NCBI GenBank assembly: GCA_944324085.1 | Contig: CALUUX010000024.1 | Coordinates: 1-49,942 of the forward strand | Length of the DNA: 49,942 nucleotides | Direction: 5' to 3' | Source: an uncultured Mailhella sp. | GTDB taxonomy: Bacteria; Desulfobacterota; Desulfovibrionia; Desulfovibrionales; Desulfovibrionaceae | In this document: positions 17,028 to 25,137 of the stretch, piece after piece | Numbering within the stretch: position 1 is the first letter of the stretch | How the letters are laid out: the number at the start of each line of letters is the position of its first letter | Notes under the pieces: generated by a model | Told to the model about the DNA's origin: nothing | Databases searched by the model: none | Seen by the model: the letters and a program-made list of their open reading frames with translations, nothing else | Translations under genes and position numbers: made by a program

Positions 17028-17903
17028 TCACGATCGCTTCATCGCCAGCAGCAGCACGGAGCCGATGACCAGCGCGCAACCGACCCATCCGATCAGGGAA
17101 AAATTCTCGTTCCAAAGCCACCAGCAGAGCAACGTGCTGACCACTGGCTCCAAATTGCCCAGAATGGCGGCCTGCACGGGGGAAAGATACCGCAACGACT
17201 GCCCGTACCAGAAATAGGAAACGTACGTGGACACCACGCTGAGCACGAAAAGCGCGCACGCCGCGTGCATGGACACGGGTTCGAATTTCGCAAAAAACGA
17301 AAGCACGAACGCCGCGGGAATAAAGGTCATGGCAAACAGGGCCTGCGTGGAATAGCGATCCTTGTACCACGTGAAGAAAAGAAACTGAAACGCGTAGGTA
17401 AATCCGGAAAGCAGGCCGCAGGCTATGCCAAGATAGGACACCTCGCCGCCAAGGCTTCCGCCCGAAAGACAGACCAGGCTGGTGCCGACCATGGCCAAAG
17501 CCAGAGCGGTCATCTTGGACGCGTTGATGGCTTCATGAAACAGAATCCGCGAAAAAAGCGCCACCCACGCCGGAGCCGTGAACATGAGAATAATAGCGAT
17601 GGCCCCGCCGCTTTTCTGAATGGAAATCTGCAACGAAAGAATGACGAGCGACACGTTGACGGCGCCGAAAAGCACCATGCTCGCCAGATCGCGCCCCCGG
17701 GCGTGCAACCCGCCGCGGAGCAGGGCGTGCGCCAAAAAACAGAAACCGGAAACGGCCATGCGCCAAAACGCCACCGTTGCGGGTTCCATGCCCTCGGCAA
17801 AACACACCCTGGACACCGGACCGATGATGGCCCACGCCAGCGCGGCCAGAACGCAATAGGCCGAGCCGATCCAGAATCCGCGATCGCTGAAATCGACCTT
17901 CAT
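17028..17903 (-). CDS. EamA/DMT-family permease
   Basis: A 291-residue inner-membrane protein of ten predicted helices made of two EamA repeats, the first beginning YCVLAALAWAIIGPVSR and the second YLGIACGLLSGFTYAFQFLFF. Members export amino acids, metabolites or sugars, and the substrate cannot be read from sequence. The final helix ends in a basic cytoplasmic LLLAMKRS tail. It overlaps the upstream B3/4-domain gene by four bases (ATGA), so it is co-translated with an amino-acid- or tRNA-related partner, which makes an amino acid a reasonable guess for its cargo. Confidence 0.85.
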   Translation of the reverse strand: MKVDFSDRGFWIGSAYCVLAALAWAIIGPVSRVCFAEGMEPATVAFWRMAVSGFCFLAHALLRGGLHARGRDLASMVLFGAVNVSLVILSLQISIQKSGGAIAIILMFTAPAWVALFSRILFHEAINASKMTALALAMVGTSLVCLSGGSLGGEVSYLGIACGLLSGFTYAFQFLFFTWYKDRYSTQALFAMTFIPAAFVLSFFAKFEPVSMHAACALFVLSVVSTYVSYFWYGQSLRYLSPVQAAILGNLEPVVSTLLCWWLWNENFSLIGWVGCALVIGSVLLLAMKRS

Positions 17904-18577
17904 TCTCCGCCTCTCTCCACCATGCCGAACTCCAGGCCCGACGCCCCGGCCAGCGTTTCAAAACGACGAGCCGCCAGCGCAAGAGCCTTTTCCAGTTCGG
18001 CGCGCGGGGAAAAGGAATAGATTACCGTCAGAAGCCTGCGGGTTTCCGGCGTCACCATGGCTCTTGTGGAATCGCTGGTGGGGCTGCCCACAGGCCCTGA
18101 AGCGTCCGCCAGCAGCGGCATGAAAGACAGATCCACGGCGTCCTTGCCTATGCCCGGATAACTCTCGCCGGGCCGTCCCCTCCGAAGCGTGACGGTGCCT
18201 TCCAGACGATCCCGGTCGTATGACCCCAGAGAAAATCCGGTTTCCAAAGAAACAAGGTTGTTCACGTCCACCACGGTATTGATGCGGTACAAGTCCTTGC
18301 CCTGACGCACGCGACGGTACAAAGCCTCGGAAGAAACGCGCCACCGGCCCGGATCCTTGCCGCAGGCGCGATATCCGCGGCGTGACTCGCCGAGATTGGG
18401 CATGTCGGCAAGGGGAGTCGTTTCCAGCTTGACCTTGAGCTCCGGAAGCAAAGCAGCAAAGCATGCCTGAATCGCGTCTCCGGAAGCTTCCGGCTTCGCT
18501 TCATAGACCAGCCAGCCCAGACGGCAGTCCGGGCAACAGGAAAACATATCCTCGTCAATGCGTATATCCGGTCTCAT
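17900..18577 (-). CDS. B3/B4 (PheT-like) tRNA-binding domain protein
   Basis: A 225-residue stand-alone B3/B4 domain, the editing-type module found in the beta chain of phenylalanyl-tRNA synthetase. The block SSEALYRRVRQGKDLYRINTVVDVNNLVSL is diagnostic. Free-standing copies are thought to act in trans-editing of mischarged tRNA or in binding a related ligand; the exact role here is unknown. It has a GGGGAGAG site and starts about 30 nt after the tRNA-Ala terminator. It is coupled to a DMT permease by an ATGA overlap. Confidence 0.85.
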   Translation of the reverse strand: MRPDIRIDEDMFSCCPDCRLGWLVYEAKPEASGDAIQACFAALLPELKVKLETTPLADMPNLGESRRGYRACGKDPGRWRVSSEALYRRVRQGKDLYRINTVVDVNNLVSLETGFSLGSYDRDRLEGTVTLRRGRPGESYPGIGKDAVDLSFMPLLADASGPVGSPTSDSTRAMVTPETRRLLTVIYSFSPRAELEKALALAARRFETLAGASGLEFGMVERGGE

Positions 18578-18605
18578 GCGTCACTCTCCCCTTACAACAG
18601 ATATG

Positions 18606-18635
18606 AAAAAAGCCGCCTGCTTGACACAGGCGGCT
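18606..18635 (-). terminator. Terminator of tRNA-Ala
   Basis: On the minus strand, stem AGCCGCCTG / CAGGCGGCT with a 7-base loop, then TTTTT, immediately after the tRNA. Confidence 0.9.
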
Positions 18636-18643
18636 GAAATTTC

Positions 18644-18719
<76 letters not shown>

Positions 18720-18799
18720 GTTGCAGATGTACATTTGCCAGATTCGGGCACGATCGTCAAGAAAAAATATGCCTTCCCACGATTTTTTAGCTTCGGACG

Positions 18800-19105
18800 C
18801 TATTCCATCAGATCAAGAGCGTCGAGCACGGGCTGAAGCGTGCCTTCTTCCCGCGCTTCGCGCATGAGACGGCCGATATACTGAAGCTGACGTCTTCTGG
18901 CTTCAAAGCCGGAAAGGCGATCGTATTCATCCAGCCCCTCTTTAAGATCGGGAGGCAGCGGCAGACGGGCCCGCTTGACGGCGGGAATCTTCGCCAGTCG
19001 TTCTCCCACCTCCTGGAGCGCGGAACTGTCCCGTTTTTTCTGGGAACGGCTTACTCTGTCCTGCTCTTCCTCGCCGCCTATCTGGTAACGGTGCTTGCGG
19101 GGCAT
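18800..19105 (-). CDS. darP: DarP (YjgA, DUF615) ribosome-associated protein
   Basis: A 101-residue protein with the DUF615 pattern: SRSQKKRDSSALQEVGERLAKIP, LPLPPDLKEGLDEYDRL and the hallmark EARRRQLQYIGRLMR. The family binds late 50S precursors and helps assembly. At about 100 residues it is much shorter than enterobacterial YjgA (about 180), having lost most of the C-terminal part. The start overlaps the upstream gene's stop by one base (TAATG). Confidence 0.85.
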   Translation of the reverse strand: MPRKHRYQIGGEEEQDRVSRSQKKRDSSALQEVGERLAKIPAVKRARLPLPPDLKEGLDEYDRLSGFEARRRQLQYIGRLMREAREEGTLQPVLDALDLME

Positions 19106-19482
19106 TACTGCTGCACCTCGGGACCGTTCTCATCGGGATTGAAATTGGCGCTTTCTTCCATTTCCAGCGTGTCGATCTTTTCTTCCAGCCATTCCATCAA
19201 CGCGCGGGCGGTATGATAGTTGAACAAGACGCGGGAATGAATATGGCGGGTGATGACGCGTTCCTCTTCGTCGAAAGGCACCACTTCCGCGCCGAAGGCT
19301 CCGTCGGGCTCCACGGCTCTTTCGGAAAAAGACGGAAGCTTGTCGCTTTCCACATAAAAATTCACTTCTATTTCGCCCTGCGGATTGATGCCGCCCCACA
19401 CGCCGTGCGTGTACTGCAGACGGCAGTCGGGATCCTGAGTGTATTCGTAACGCACCCTGCTGGGATATCTGATCTGACTCAT
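19105..19482 (-). CDS. Conserved hypothetical protein
   Basis: A 125-residue soluble protein, RYEYTQDPDCRLQYTHGVWGGINPQGEIEVNFYVESDKLP at its start, followed by acidic strands, an IHSRVLFNYHTARALMEWLEEKI helix and an acidic Asn/Glu-rich tail. It has no signal peptide or membrane segment. I do not recognise the family; the VRYEY...GGINPQGEIEVNFY layout suggests a small beta-rich domain. It is coupled by a TAATG overlap to darP, so it may share a ribosome-related context. Confidence 0.75.
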   Translation of the reverse strand: MSQIRYPSRVRYEYTQDPDCRLQYTHGVWGGINPQGEIEVNFYVESDKLPSFSERAVEPDGAFGAEVVPFDEEERVITRHIHSRVLFNYHTARALMEWLEEKIDTLEMEESANFNPDENGPEVQQ

Positions 19483-19699
19483 GCAAACCTCTCAAAAATG
19501 GGGCCGCCGATCGGGCGAACCGGAATTTCCTTTCATATCCCGCCTTGCTCCGCAAGTAAAGAATATCCTCCCTCACGGCAAAGCGTTTTGCTCCCCCCGC
19601 GACACTTGACGGAACGGCCACCGCGCGGCACATTGGAACATTCCTGACGGCTCAGGCGGGATTCCCAGCCTATCCGACACCATGCCCAAGAGGATTTCT

Positions 19700-20263
19700 A
19701 TGAACAGCTACACCAAGGAAACGCTGCAAGTCCGCCCCATTTTCGACTTTGAACTGCTGCTGAGCCTTCTTTCCGAAAAACGCCTCGGCGGAAAGGTGCT
19801 CGAAGAAATGGCCGACGCCTGGGAACGCTGGCTTCCCAAACTGCACGCCATCAAACTGGAAACCGGCAAGGGCCGCTATCTTGCGCTTTGGCTCGATAAG
19901 GACGTGGAAAAGGAAGTCGACGAGGAATGGAGCAAATCCGCCGAATACGGCTTCCGCTTGAGCGCGCTCGCCCAGACCATGTGCCAGTGCGCCGTGTATC
20001 AGCTTCTGCCCGAAGCGGAAGAAGCCGGATGCGCTCCCGCTCCCCAGCCTACGGCCGCCCTTCGCGAAGCTCTGGCCGCCGAAGGTCTGGACTATCAGGA
20101 CGTGACCCATTCCATGCTGCCCAAATTCAGCGTTCTTACGCCCTATCCCTTCCACGGCGCGTGCGATATCTGCTATCTGCGCAAGGAATGCCCCAAGGCC
20201 AACGGTCAGTCCAACCAGTTCCGTTCCATTGAAATCGGCGGCGATCCGCAGCAGAAGGCCTAA
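19700..20263 (+). CDS. Hypothetical protein with C-terminal cysteine cluster
   Basis: A 187-residue soluble protein. Most of it is helical and charged; near the C-terminus there is a CDICYLRKEC arrangement (C-x2-C-x6-C), and there are further cysteines at MCQCAVY and AGCAPAP. This could hold zinc or an iron-sulfur cluster, but no known family was recognised. ATG 19700 is chosen because AGAGGA lies 6 nt upstream; the in-frame ATG at 19682 has none. The stop is two bases before dgkA, so the two genes are co-transcribed. The 217-bp gap upstream holds a TTGACG-like -35 but no convincing -10. Confidence 0.75.
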   Translation: MNSYTKETLQVRPIFDFELLLSLLSEKRLGGKVLEEMADAWERWLPKLHAIKLETGKGRYLALWLDKDVEKEVDEEWSKSAEYGFRLSALAQTMCQCAVYQLLPEAEEAGCAPAPQPTAALREALAAEGLDYQDVTHSMLPKFSVLTPYPFHGACDICYLRKECPKANGQSNQFRSIEIGGDPQQKA

Positions 20264-20265
20264 CC

Positions 20266-20640
20266 ATGGACAAAGAACGTCTGAAAGAAGGATTCTTTCA
20301 TATCTTCAAGGCCGCGGGCTATTCCCTCGCCGGGCTCAGAACGGGTCTCCGTCTCAGCCTCGCCTTCCGTCAGGAGGCCGGCGTCTTCCTCGCCCTTGTC
20401 CTTCTGCTGGCCGTGTGCGGCAAACCTGTCGTCACATGGCTCATCACTCTGGGCGCGTGGCTGCTCGTCATGATGGCGGAACTCATCAATACCGCCATTG
20501 AAGAAGCCCTCAACCTCATCACCCGCGATTACAACATCGCGGTGAAAAACGCCAAGGATATGGCTTCCGCGGCCGTGTTCCTCATGCTGGCGCTCAACGC
20601 CGCGCTCTGGTTCTGCGTCTTCATTCTGGGCCTGTTCTGA
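20266..20640 (+). CDS. dgkA: Diacylglycerol kinase
   Basis: A 124-residue integral membrane enzyme with three membrane helices that phosphorylates diacylglycerol to phosphatidate for lipid recycling. The catalytic block AELINTAIEEALNLI and NAKDMASAAV are intact. The start lies two bases after the upstream stop with CAGAAGGC as a weak site, so translation is probably coupled. Confidence 0.95.
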   Translation: MDKERLKEGFFHIFKAAGYSLAGLRTGLRLSLAFRQEAGVFLALVLLLAVCGKPVVTWLITLGAWLLVMMAELINTAIEEALNLITRDYNIAVKNAKDMASAAVFLMLALNAALWFCVFILGLF

Positions 20641-20789
20641 AAACCGTCCGCCGGGAGCGTCTCCGCGGCAGAGCCTTGTCTTTCGTCTCCGCCGTCGGCA
20701 TGAACGCCGCGTCCCGACAGCCCGCGCGTCTCTTCTCCCGCGGAGCCCCAGACTCCTCCACACTTCTTCAACGCATCGGGGAAATTCCC

Positions 20790-21977
20790 ATGGAAACCGT
20801 CTTCCTGAAAAAAGGCGAAGATCGTCGCCTGCGCGTAGGCCATCTCTGGGCGTTCAGCAACGAAATAGACACCAAACGTTCTCCCCTTTCGTCCTTCGCG
20901 CCGGGACAGTCCGTTATCGTGGCCGACAGCGGCGGACGTCCGCTCGGCGCGGGATACGTCAATCCGGCCTCGCTCATCGCGGTGCGCATGGTCAGCCGCA
21001 AGGCGGACGAAACGCTCGGCCCCGATCTGCTGCGCCGACGCCTCGCCGACGCCCTTTCCCTGCGCGAACGCATGTTTAGCCGTCCGTTCTATCGCCTCTG
21101 CCACGGCGAAGGCGATTTTCTGCCCGGCCTCGTGGTCGACCGTCACGGCGAGCACGTCGTCTGTCAGATTACCACGGCGGGCATGGACGCCCACACCGAC
21201 GAACTGGTGAACGTCCTTGACGAGCTGCTGCATCCCTCTTCCCTGCTGCTCGACAATGACGTGGCTTCCCGCGACCTCGAAGGGCTGGAACGCTTTCAAC
21301 GCGCCGCCCTGGGCGACGCGCCCGAAGAAGCCTCCGTGGAAGAAAACGACATGACCTACGTCATTCCCCTCCGGGGCGGTCAGAAAACGGGCTGGTTCTA
21401 CGATCAGCGCAGAAATCGCGCCGCTCTCACGCCCTTCGTGCGATCGACTCCCGGCTGCCGCGTGCTCGACGCCTTCTGCTACGCGGGCGGTTTCGGAGCC
21501 CTGGCGGCGAAAAACGGCGCCGGCTCCGTCAGTTTTCTCGACGCGTCCGCCCACGCGCTGTCCTACGCTCGGCGCAACGCCGAACAATTCGGCGCCGACG
21601 CGGAAACTCTTCAAGGCGACGCCCTTTCGCTGCTCGCGGATCTGCGCCGCGACGGACGCGTCTTCGACATCGTCTGCCTTGATCCTCCGGCGTTCATCAA
21701 ACGCAAAAAAGACGCCCGTCAGGGATTGGAAGCTTATCAGCGGGTCAACGAACTCGGACTCGATCTGGTGCGCCCCGGCGGCATGCTCATGACCTGTTCC
21801 TGCTCCCATCACCTGGAAGCCGACGCCCTGCGGAATCTGGTCACCCGCGCCGCGGGCAAAAGACGCCGTCACGCGCGGCTGCTCTTTCAGGGCTTCCAAG
21901 GTCCGGATCACCCCATTCATCCCGCCATGCCGGAAACGGCCTATCTCAAGACCTTCCTTTTCCACCTGCCGGAATAA
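20790..21977 (+). CDS. rlmI: 23S rRNA (cytosine-C5)-methyltransferase, RlmI-like
   Basis: A 395-residue SAM-dependent methyltransferase. An N-terminal PUA domain (about 1-75) starts ETVFLKKGEDRRLRVGHLWAFSNEI; the Rossmann domain has VLDAFCYAGGFGALAAKNGA (SAM binding) and the catalytic DPPAFIKRKKDA, followed by CSCSHH. Length equals that of E. coli RlmI, which methylates C1962 of 23S rRNA. ATG 20790 is preferred to in-frame upstream ATGs because the PUA domain begins there and CGGGGAAA precedes it. A terminator follows. Confidence 0.9.
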   Translation: METVFLKKGEDRRLRVGHLWAFSNEIDTKRSPLSSFAPGQSVIVADSGGRPLGAGYVNPASLIAVRMVSRKADETLGPDLLRRRLADALSLRERMFSRPFYRLCHGEGDFLPGLVVDRHGEHVVCQITTAGMDAHTDELVNVLDELLHPSSLLLDNDVASRDLEGLERFQRAALGDAPEEASVEENDMTYVIPLRGGQKTGWFYDQRRNRAALTPFVRSTPGCRVLDAFCYAGGFGALAAKNGAGSVSFLDASAHALSYARRNAEQFGADAETLQGDALSLLADLRRDGRVFDIVCLDPPAFIKRKKDARQGLEAYQRVNELGLDLVRPGGMLMTCSCSHHLEADALRNLVTRAAGKRRRHARLLFQGFQGPDHPIHPAMPETAYLKTFLFHLPE

Positions 21978-21992
21978 CCGTACGCCATTAAC

Positions 21993-22033
21993 AAAAAAGC
22001 GGCGCGTCCTCACACAACGGAACGCCGCTTTTT
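21993..22033 (+). terminator. Bidirectional terminator between rlmI and the pagL-like gene
   Basis: AAAAAAGCGGCG ... CGCCGCTTTTTTT, with an 18-base loop. It can end transcription from both convergent genes. Confidence 0.85.
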
Positions 22034-22063
22034 TTGCGCGCCAGCCGCGTCGACCGGCGATTT

Positions 22064-22618
22064 CTAGAATCGAAAACCGTACGAAACGCCGAAAACGTTG
22101 AATCCGGAATTGCTGCCGTAGATGCCAGCGTTGGAAATATGCGCGGCGTCCAGTTGCAGGCTGTGTCTGAAATCTTCCCCGAACTGCACGCCCAGCGCGC
22201 CCTTGGAACGGAACTGAAAACGCCCGCCCATGTCATGCGTGCCGAATCTGTCTCCGGAAAGAACGACGCCTCCCACCGTAGCGAACGCGTACGGTCTCCA
22301 GCACCCTTCCCGATAAAAAACCAGCAGCAATCCCACTGACGCGCCCCCGCTCCAGATCTCGTCGTCGGCGTCATGACGCCAGACAGAAGCGGAAACTTCC
22401 GCCAAAGGGGACAACGCCATGGCGTCGTTTTCATACAGGGGCGAAAACGTTCTGCGCAGTCCGACGTCGCCTGTCACGGATTCGCCGTTGCCGCCGCCCG
22501 CGCCTAGAAAAAACCACCAGTCCCCCGCCTCGGCGGAGGAAACCATGCACAGCGCGATAAAAAACGCCGACAACGCCCTCACGGCGCGCCCCTTCCAAAG
22601 ATTGCTCACGTCTGACAT
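22064..22618 (-). CDS. PagL-like lipid A 3-O-deacylase, outer membrane
   Basis: A 184-residue protein with a Sec signal peptide (cleavage after SSAEA, about residue 31) and alternating beta-strand composition ending in an aromatic (GFRF), as in outer-membrane barrels. The near C-terminal QLDAAHISNAGIYGSN matches the PagL active site, giving H160 and S162. At the position where I would expect the third catalytic residue (Glu) there seems to be Asn174, though this needs an alignment. PagL removes the 3-O acyl chain of lipid A. ATG 22618 follows AGGAAG; the frame is open upstream without a signal-peptide context. Confidence 0.75.
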   Translation of the reverse strand: MSDVSNLWKGRAVRALSAFFIALCMVSSAEAGDWWFFLGAGGGNGESVTGDVGLRRTFSPLYENDAMALSPLAEVSASVWRHDADDEIWSGGASVGLLLVFYREGCWRPYAFATVGGVVLSGDRFGTHDMGGRFQFRSKGALGVQFGEDFRHSLQLDAAHISNAGIYGSNSGFNVFGVSYGFRF

Positions 22619-22904
22619 CGCCTTCTTCCTTTGCAGAACCTGCCGTTTTCCTGAACGCGGCGTTTTGATGTTCGTGAAAAAATAATAACATGGTTTTGAG
22701 ATGTCAAAAGATTGTTCCATCATCTTTCTGATGAAATTTAAGCGAAAGCCTCTCCCGCCATGCGGCGCGCACGGCGTTTCCATCAAGCAATCTTCAACGG
22801 GGTTCGTCCCTTGCTTGCCGCCCGTCCCGTTTTTCTATACCGTTGAACACGCGCATTTTTCGCGCCACATATTCCGACGCTACGCCGGCACAAGAGGTTC
22901 CGCC

Positions 22905-24056
22905 ATGTCATCCATTCAGGCTACCCGCATGCTTACTCCGGGCCCCACGCCCATTCCCGACCGTGTCCGTCTGGCCATGGCCGCTCCCCTGCTCCATCAC
23001 CGCAAGGACGCGTTCAAAACCGTTCTGGCGGAAAACCAGACCATGCTGAAACAGCTGTTCTGCACGGAATCCCCCGTCATTCCCCTGGCGTGTTCCGGCA
23101 CCGGAGGCATGACCGCCGCGGCGTTCAATCTGTTCCAGCCCGGCGAACGCGTGCTCGTGGCCACGGCCGGATACTTCGGCAACCGCTGGGTAGACATCGT
23201 CACCCAGCGCGGTCTTGATCCCGTCGTGCTTCGCAAGAACGCCGGAGAGTCCTTCAATCCCGAAGAAATTCGCGCCATGCTTGACGCCGATCCGTCCATC
23301 CGCGGCGTGTTCATGCAGATTTCCGAAACCTCCACCGGCGTGCTACATCCCGTGAAGGAAGTGGCCGCCATAACGCGCGATCGACAGGTGCTGCTCGTGG
23401 CCGACGGCATCTCCGCGGTATCCATCTCCCCCACGCCCATGGACGAATGGGGCATAGACTGCCTCATCACCGGCTCGCAAAAAGGGCTCATGCTTCCGCC
23501 CGGTCTGGCCTTCGTGGCGCTCTCCCCCCGCGCCTGGCGGCGAGCCGAGGAAGTCAGGCCTCAATGCTACTATTTCGATCTCGTCCAGGAACGCGCCAGC
23601 TGCGAAAAGAATCAAACCCACTACACTTCGCCCATAAGCCTGCTCGTGGGTCTGCATGAAGCCCTGACCATGCTGCTGGAATTCGGCATGGACAACGTGT
23701 TCAAAAAGCAATGGGCCCTCACCCAGATGGCCAGAACCGGCATCGCCGCCATGGGCATGGAACTCTTCGTCAAGGAAGAAGGCCGATACACCTGGGGCCT
23801 GACCAGCGTGCGCATGCCGGACAACATTCCCGCCACGCCCGTCGTCGCCAAGGCGTTCAAGGACTGCGGCGTCATCCTTACCGCCGGACAGGGCGACCTC
23901 AAAGAAAAAGTGCTCCGACTCGCTCACATGGGCTGGATAGACTGGGCCGATCTGGCCGCCGGCCTGCACGCGCTGGCCTGGAGTCTGCCGGTAAAGCCTC
24001 AGGGGGCCTATATCGAGGCCGCGCTCGACGCCTATCATAACGCGCTTGGCGAGTAA
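22905..24056 (+). CDS. Class V aminotransferase (alanine/serine-glyoxylate or -pyruvate type)
   Basis: A 383-residue PLP enzyme of the AGXT-like group. It starts MLTPGPTPIPDRVRLAMAAPLLHHR (the typical substrate-phosphate region), has ISETSTGVLHPVKE, the Asp of ADGISAVSI that binds the PLP nitrogen, and the Schiff-base Lys in GSQKGLMLPPG. Family members exchange amino groups among alanine, serine, glyoxylate and pyruvate. The ATG at 22905 follows AGAGG; about 68 in-frame codons upstream are ignored because they lack a site and lie in the promoter region. It is a single gene. A role in taurine or cysteate transamination is conceivable but unproven. Confidence 0.85.
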   Translation: MSSIQATRMLTPGPTPIPDRVRLAMAAPLLHHRKDAFKTVLAENQTMLKQLFCTESPVIPLACSGTGGMTAAAFNLFQPGERVLVATAGYFGNRWVDIVTQRGLDPVVLRKNAGESFNPEEIRAMLDADPSIRGVFMQISETSTGVLHPVKEVAAITRDRQVLLVADGISAVSISPTPMDEWGIDCLITGSQKGLMLPPGLAFVALSPRAWRRAEEVRPQCYYFDLVQERASCEKNQTHYTSPISLLVGLHEALTMLLEFGMDNVFKKQWALTQMARTGIAAMGMELFVKEEGRYTWGLTSVRMPDNIPATPVVAKAFKDCGVILTAGQGDLKEKVLRLAHMGWIDWADLAAGLHALAWSLPVKPQGAYIEAALDAYHNALGE

Positions 24057-24072
24057 TCTTCCGCCAACGCAA

Positions 24073-24116
24073 GATGAAAGAACCGACCCGAACATAGTTC
24101 AGGCCGGTTCTTTCAT
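24073..24116 (+). terminator. Bidirectional terminator / long palindrome
   Basis: Thirteen-base perfect arms GATGAAAGAACCG / CGGTTCTTTCATC with a shorter inner pairing (GAAC/GTTC), between two convergent genes. Confidence 0.75.
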
Positions 24117-24135
24117 CGCAATGGCGCCTCTTCGA

Positions 24136-24864
24136 TCAACGCAAGAGCATAAATACGCCGGTAAACACGCAAAGACAGGCGATGGCCTTCTTGAGAAGCG
24201 CGGTATTCATGTGACTGGCGGCCCGTATGCCCGCCCACACGCCGATACTCTGCAATATCACGGACAACAAGGCGACGTGCCAGTTGATCTGATCGATAAT
24301 GATGTTTCCCACGCTTCCGGAAAGACAGGCAAACATCTGGAAGGGCTGCGCCGCCGCCACAGTGGGAAAAGGCGGAAACCCCATGATGATCATCAAAGGC
24401 ACGGAGAGCACCGGTCCGCCCATGCCGGTAAGGCCGGCCATGAACCCCACGACGGCCCCCACAAAAAGCAGATACCGAAAACGACCGCGCTCCGTCTCCA
24501 TGCTGCTCATGGGATGAGGCTGGCGCAAGGCGGCCGCTCCGGAAATGATAATGAGCACGGCCAGAATGGCGCTGAGCGCCACATCGCCCACCACATGCTT
24601 GGTCAGCGCGCCGAAACAGCTGAACAGAAACGCGCCGATGCATTGCGGAACGACGAGATCCTTTTTCAGATTGCCGCGCCGCCAGTGAAGAAACGTGCCC
24701 ACCGCCGCGGTAAAGAAAAAACTGCACAACGCCGTGCCAGAAGCCAGAGACATGGGCATGCCCGTGCCGTACTGAATGGCGGGGATAAGCAGAATTCCCC
24801 CGATGCTGGTGGCTCCGCAAAGAAATCCCACGACGACAAAACTTACGATGAGAAAAAGCGACAT
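24136..24864 (-). CDS. TauE/SafE-family sulfite/anion exporter
   Basis: A 242-residue inner-membrane protein of about eight helices, in two repeats beginning FLIVSFVVVGFLCGATSIGGILLIPAI and LLFVGAVVGFMAGLTGMGGPVLSVPLMI, the GG-containing signature of TauE/SafE. In sulfonate degraders these proteins export sulfite or sulfoacetate, and with two sulfonate lyases in the window an exporter for excess sulfite is plausible, but family members have other cargoes. It starts 38 nt after an inverted repeat and is divergent from an EamA permease. Confidence 0.85.
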   Translation of the reverse strand: MSLFLIVSFVVVGFLCGATSIGGILLIPAIQYGTGMPMSLASGTALCSFFFTAAVGTFLHWRRGNLKKDLVVPQCIGAFLFSCFGALTKHVVGDVALSAILAVLIIISGAAALRQPHPMSSMETERGRFRYLLFVGAVVGFMAGLTGMGGPVLSVPLMIIMGFPPFPTVAAAQPFQMFACLSGSVGNIIIDQINWHVALLSVILQSIGVWAGIRAASHMNTALLKKAIACLCVFTGVFMLLR

Positions 24865-24901
24865 ACCCTTCTCCCTGACCGGGCGACGAAACTTTCCGTT
24901 C

Positions 24902-24934
24902 GGCGGCGAACTATGAACGCTTCCGTTCGCCGCC
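24902..24934 (-). promoter_or_regulatory. Inverted repeat upstream of the tauE-like gene
   Basis: GGCGGCGAAC / GTTCGCCGCC with a 13-base loop, 38 nt before the ATG. It may be an RNA hairpin in the leader or an operator. The rest of 24935-25055 shows no recognisable gene. Confidence 0.4.
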
Positions 24935-25081
24935 TGTGCGGTTCAGCCTATGCCCTTCGGCATACCGTTGCGGGATATGACATCAACAATCTTCCCGAAC
25001 ATGCCGCCCGATTTCCTCGACGCAACCTCTAATACGCCGATATCTCAAATAAAAATTTGCATTTCTCCGCCATGCGCCTTC

Positions 25082-25097
25082 TGGCATAAATCATGCA
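25082..25097 (+). promoter_or_regulatory. Possible weak sigma-54 promoter before the second EamA gene
   Basis: TGGCATAAATCATGCA: the GG and GC pairs are exactly 12 bases apart as in -24/-12 elements, with TGGCA matching and ATGC instead of TTGC. It ends about 40 nt before the ATG at 25138. A 12/16 match to the palindrome seen upstream of dctP lies at 25048-25063, unusually close for an activator site. Confidence 0.3.
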
Positions 25098-25137
25098 GGA
25101 CGATCATGACGAACCAAACAGCCTCGTGAGAGAATCC

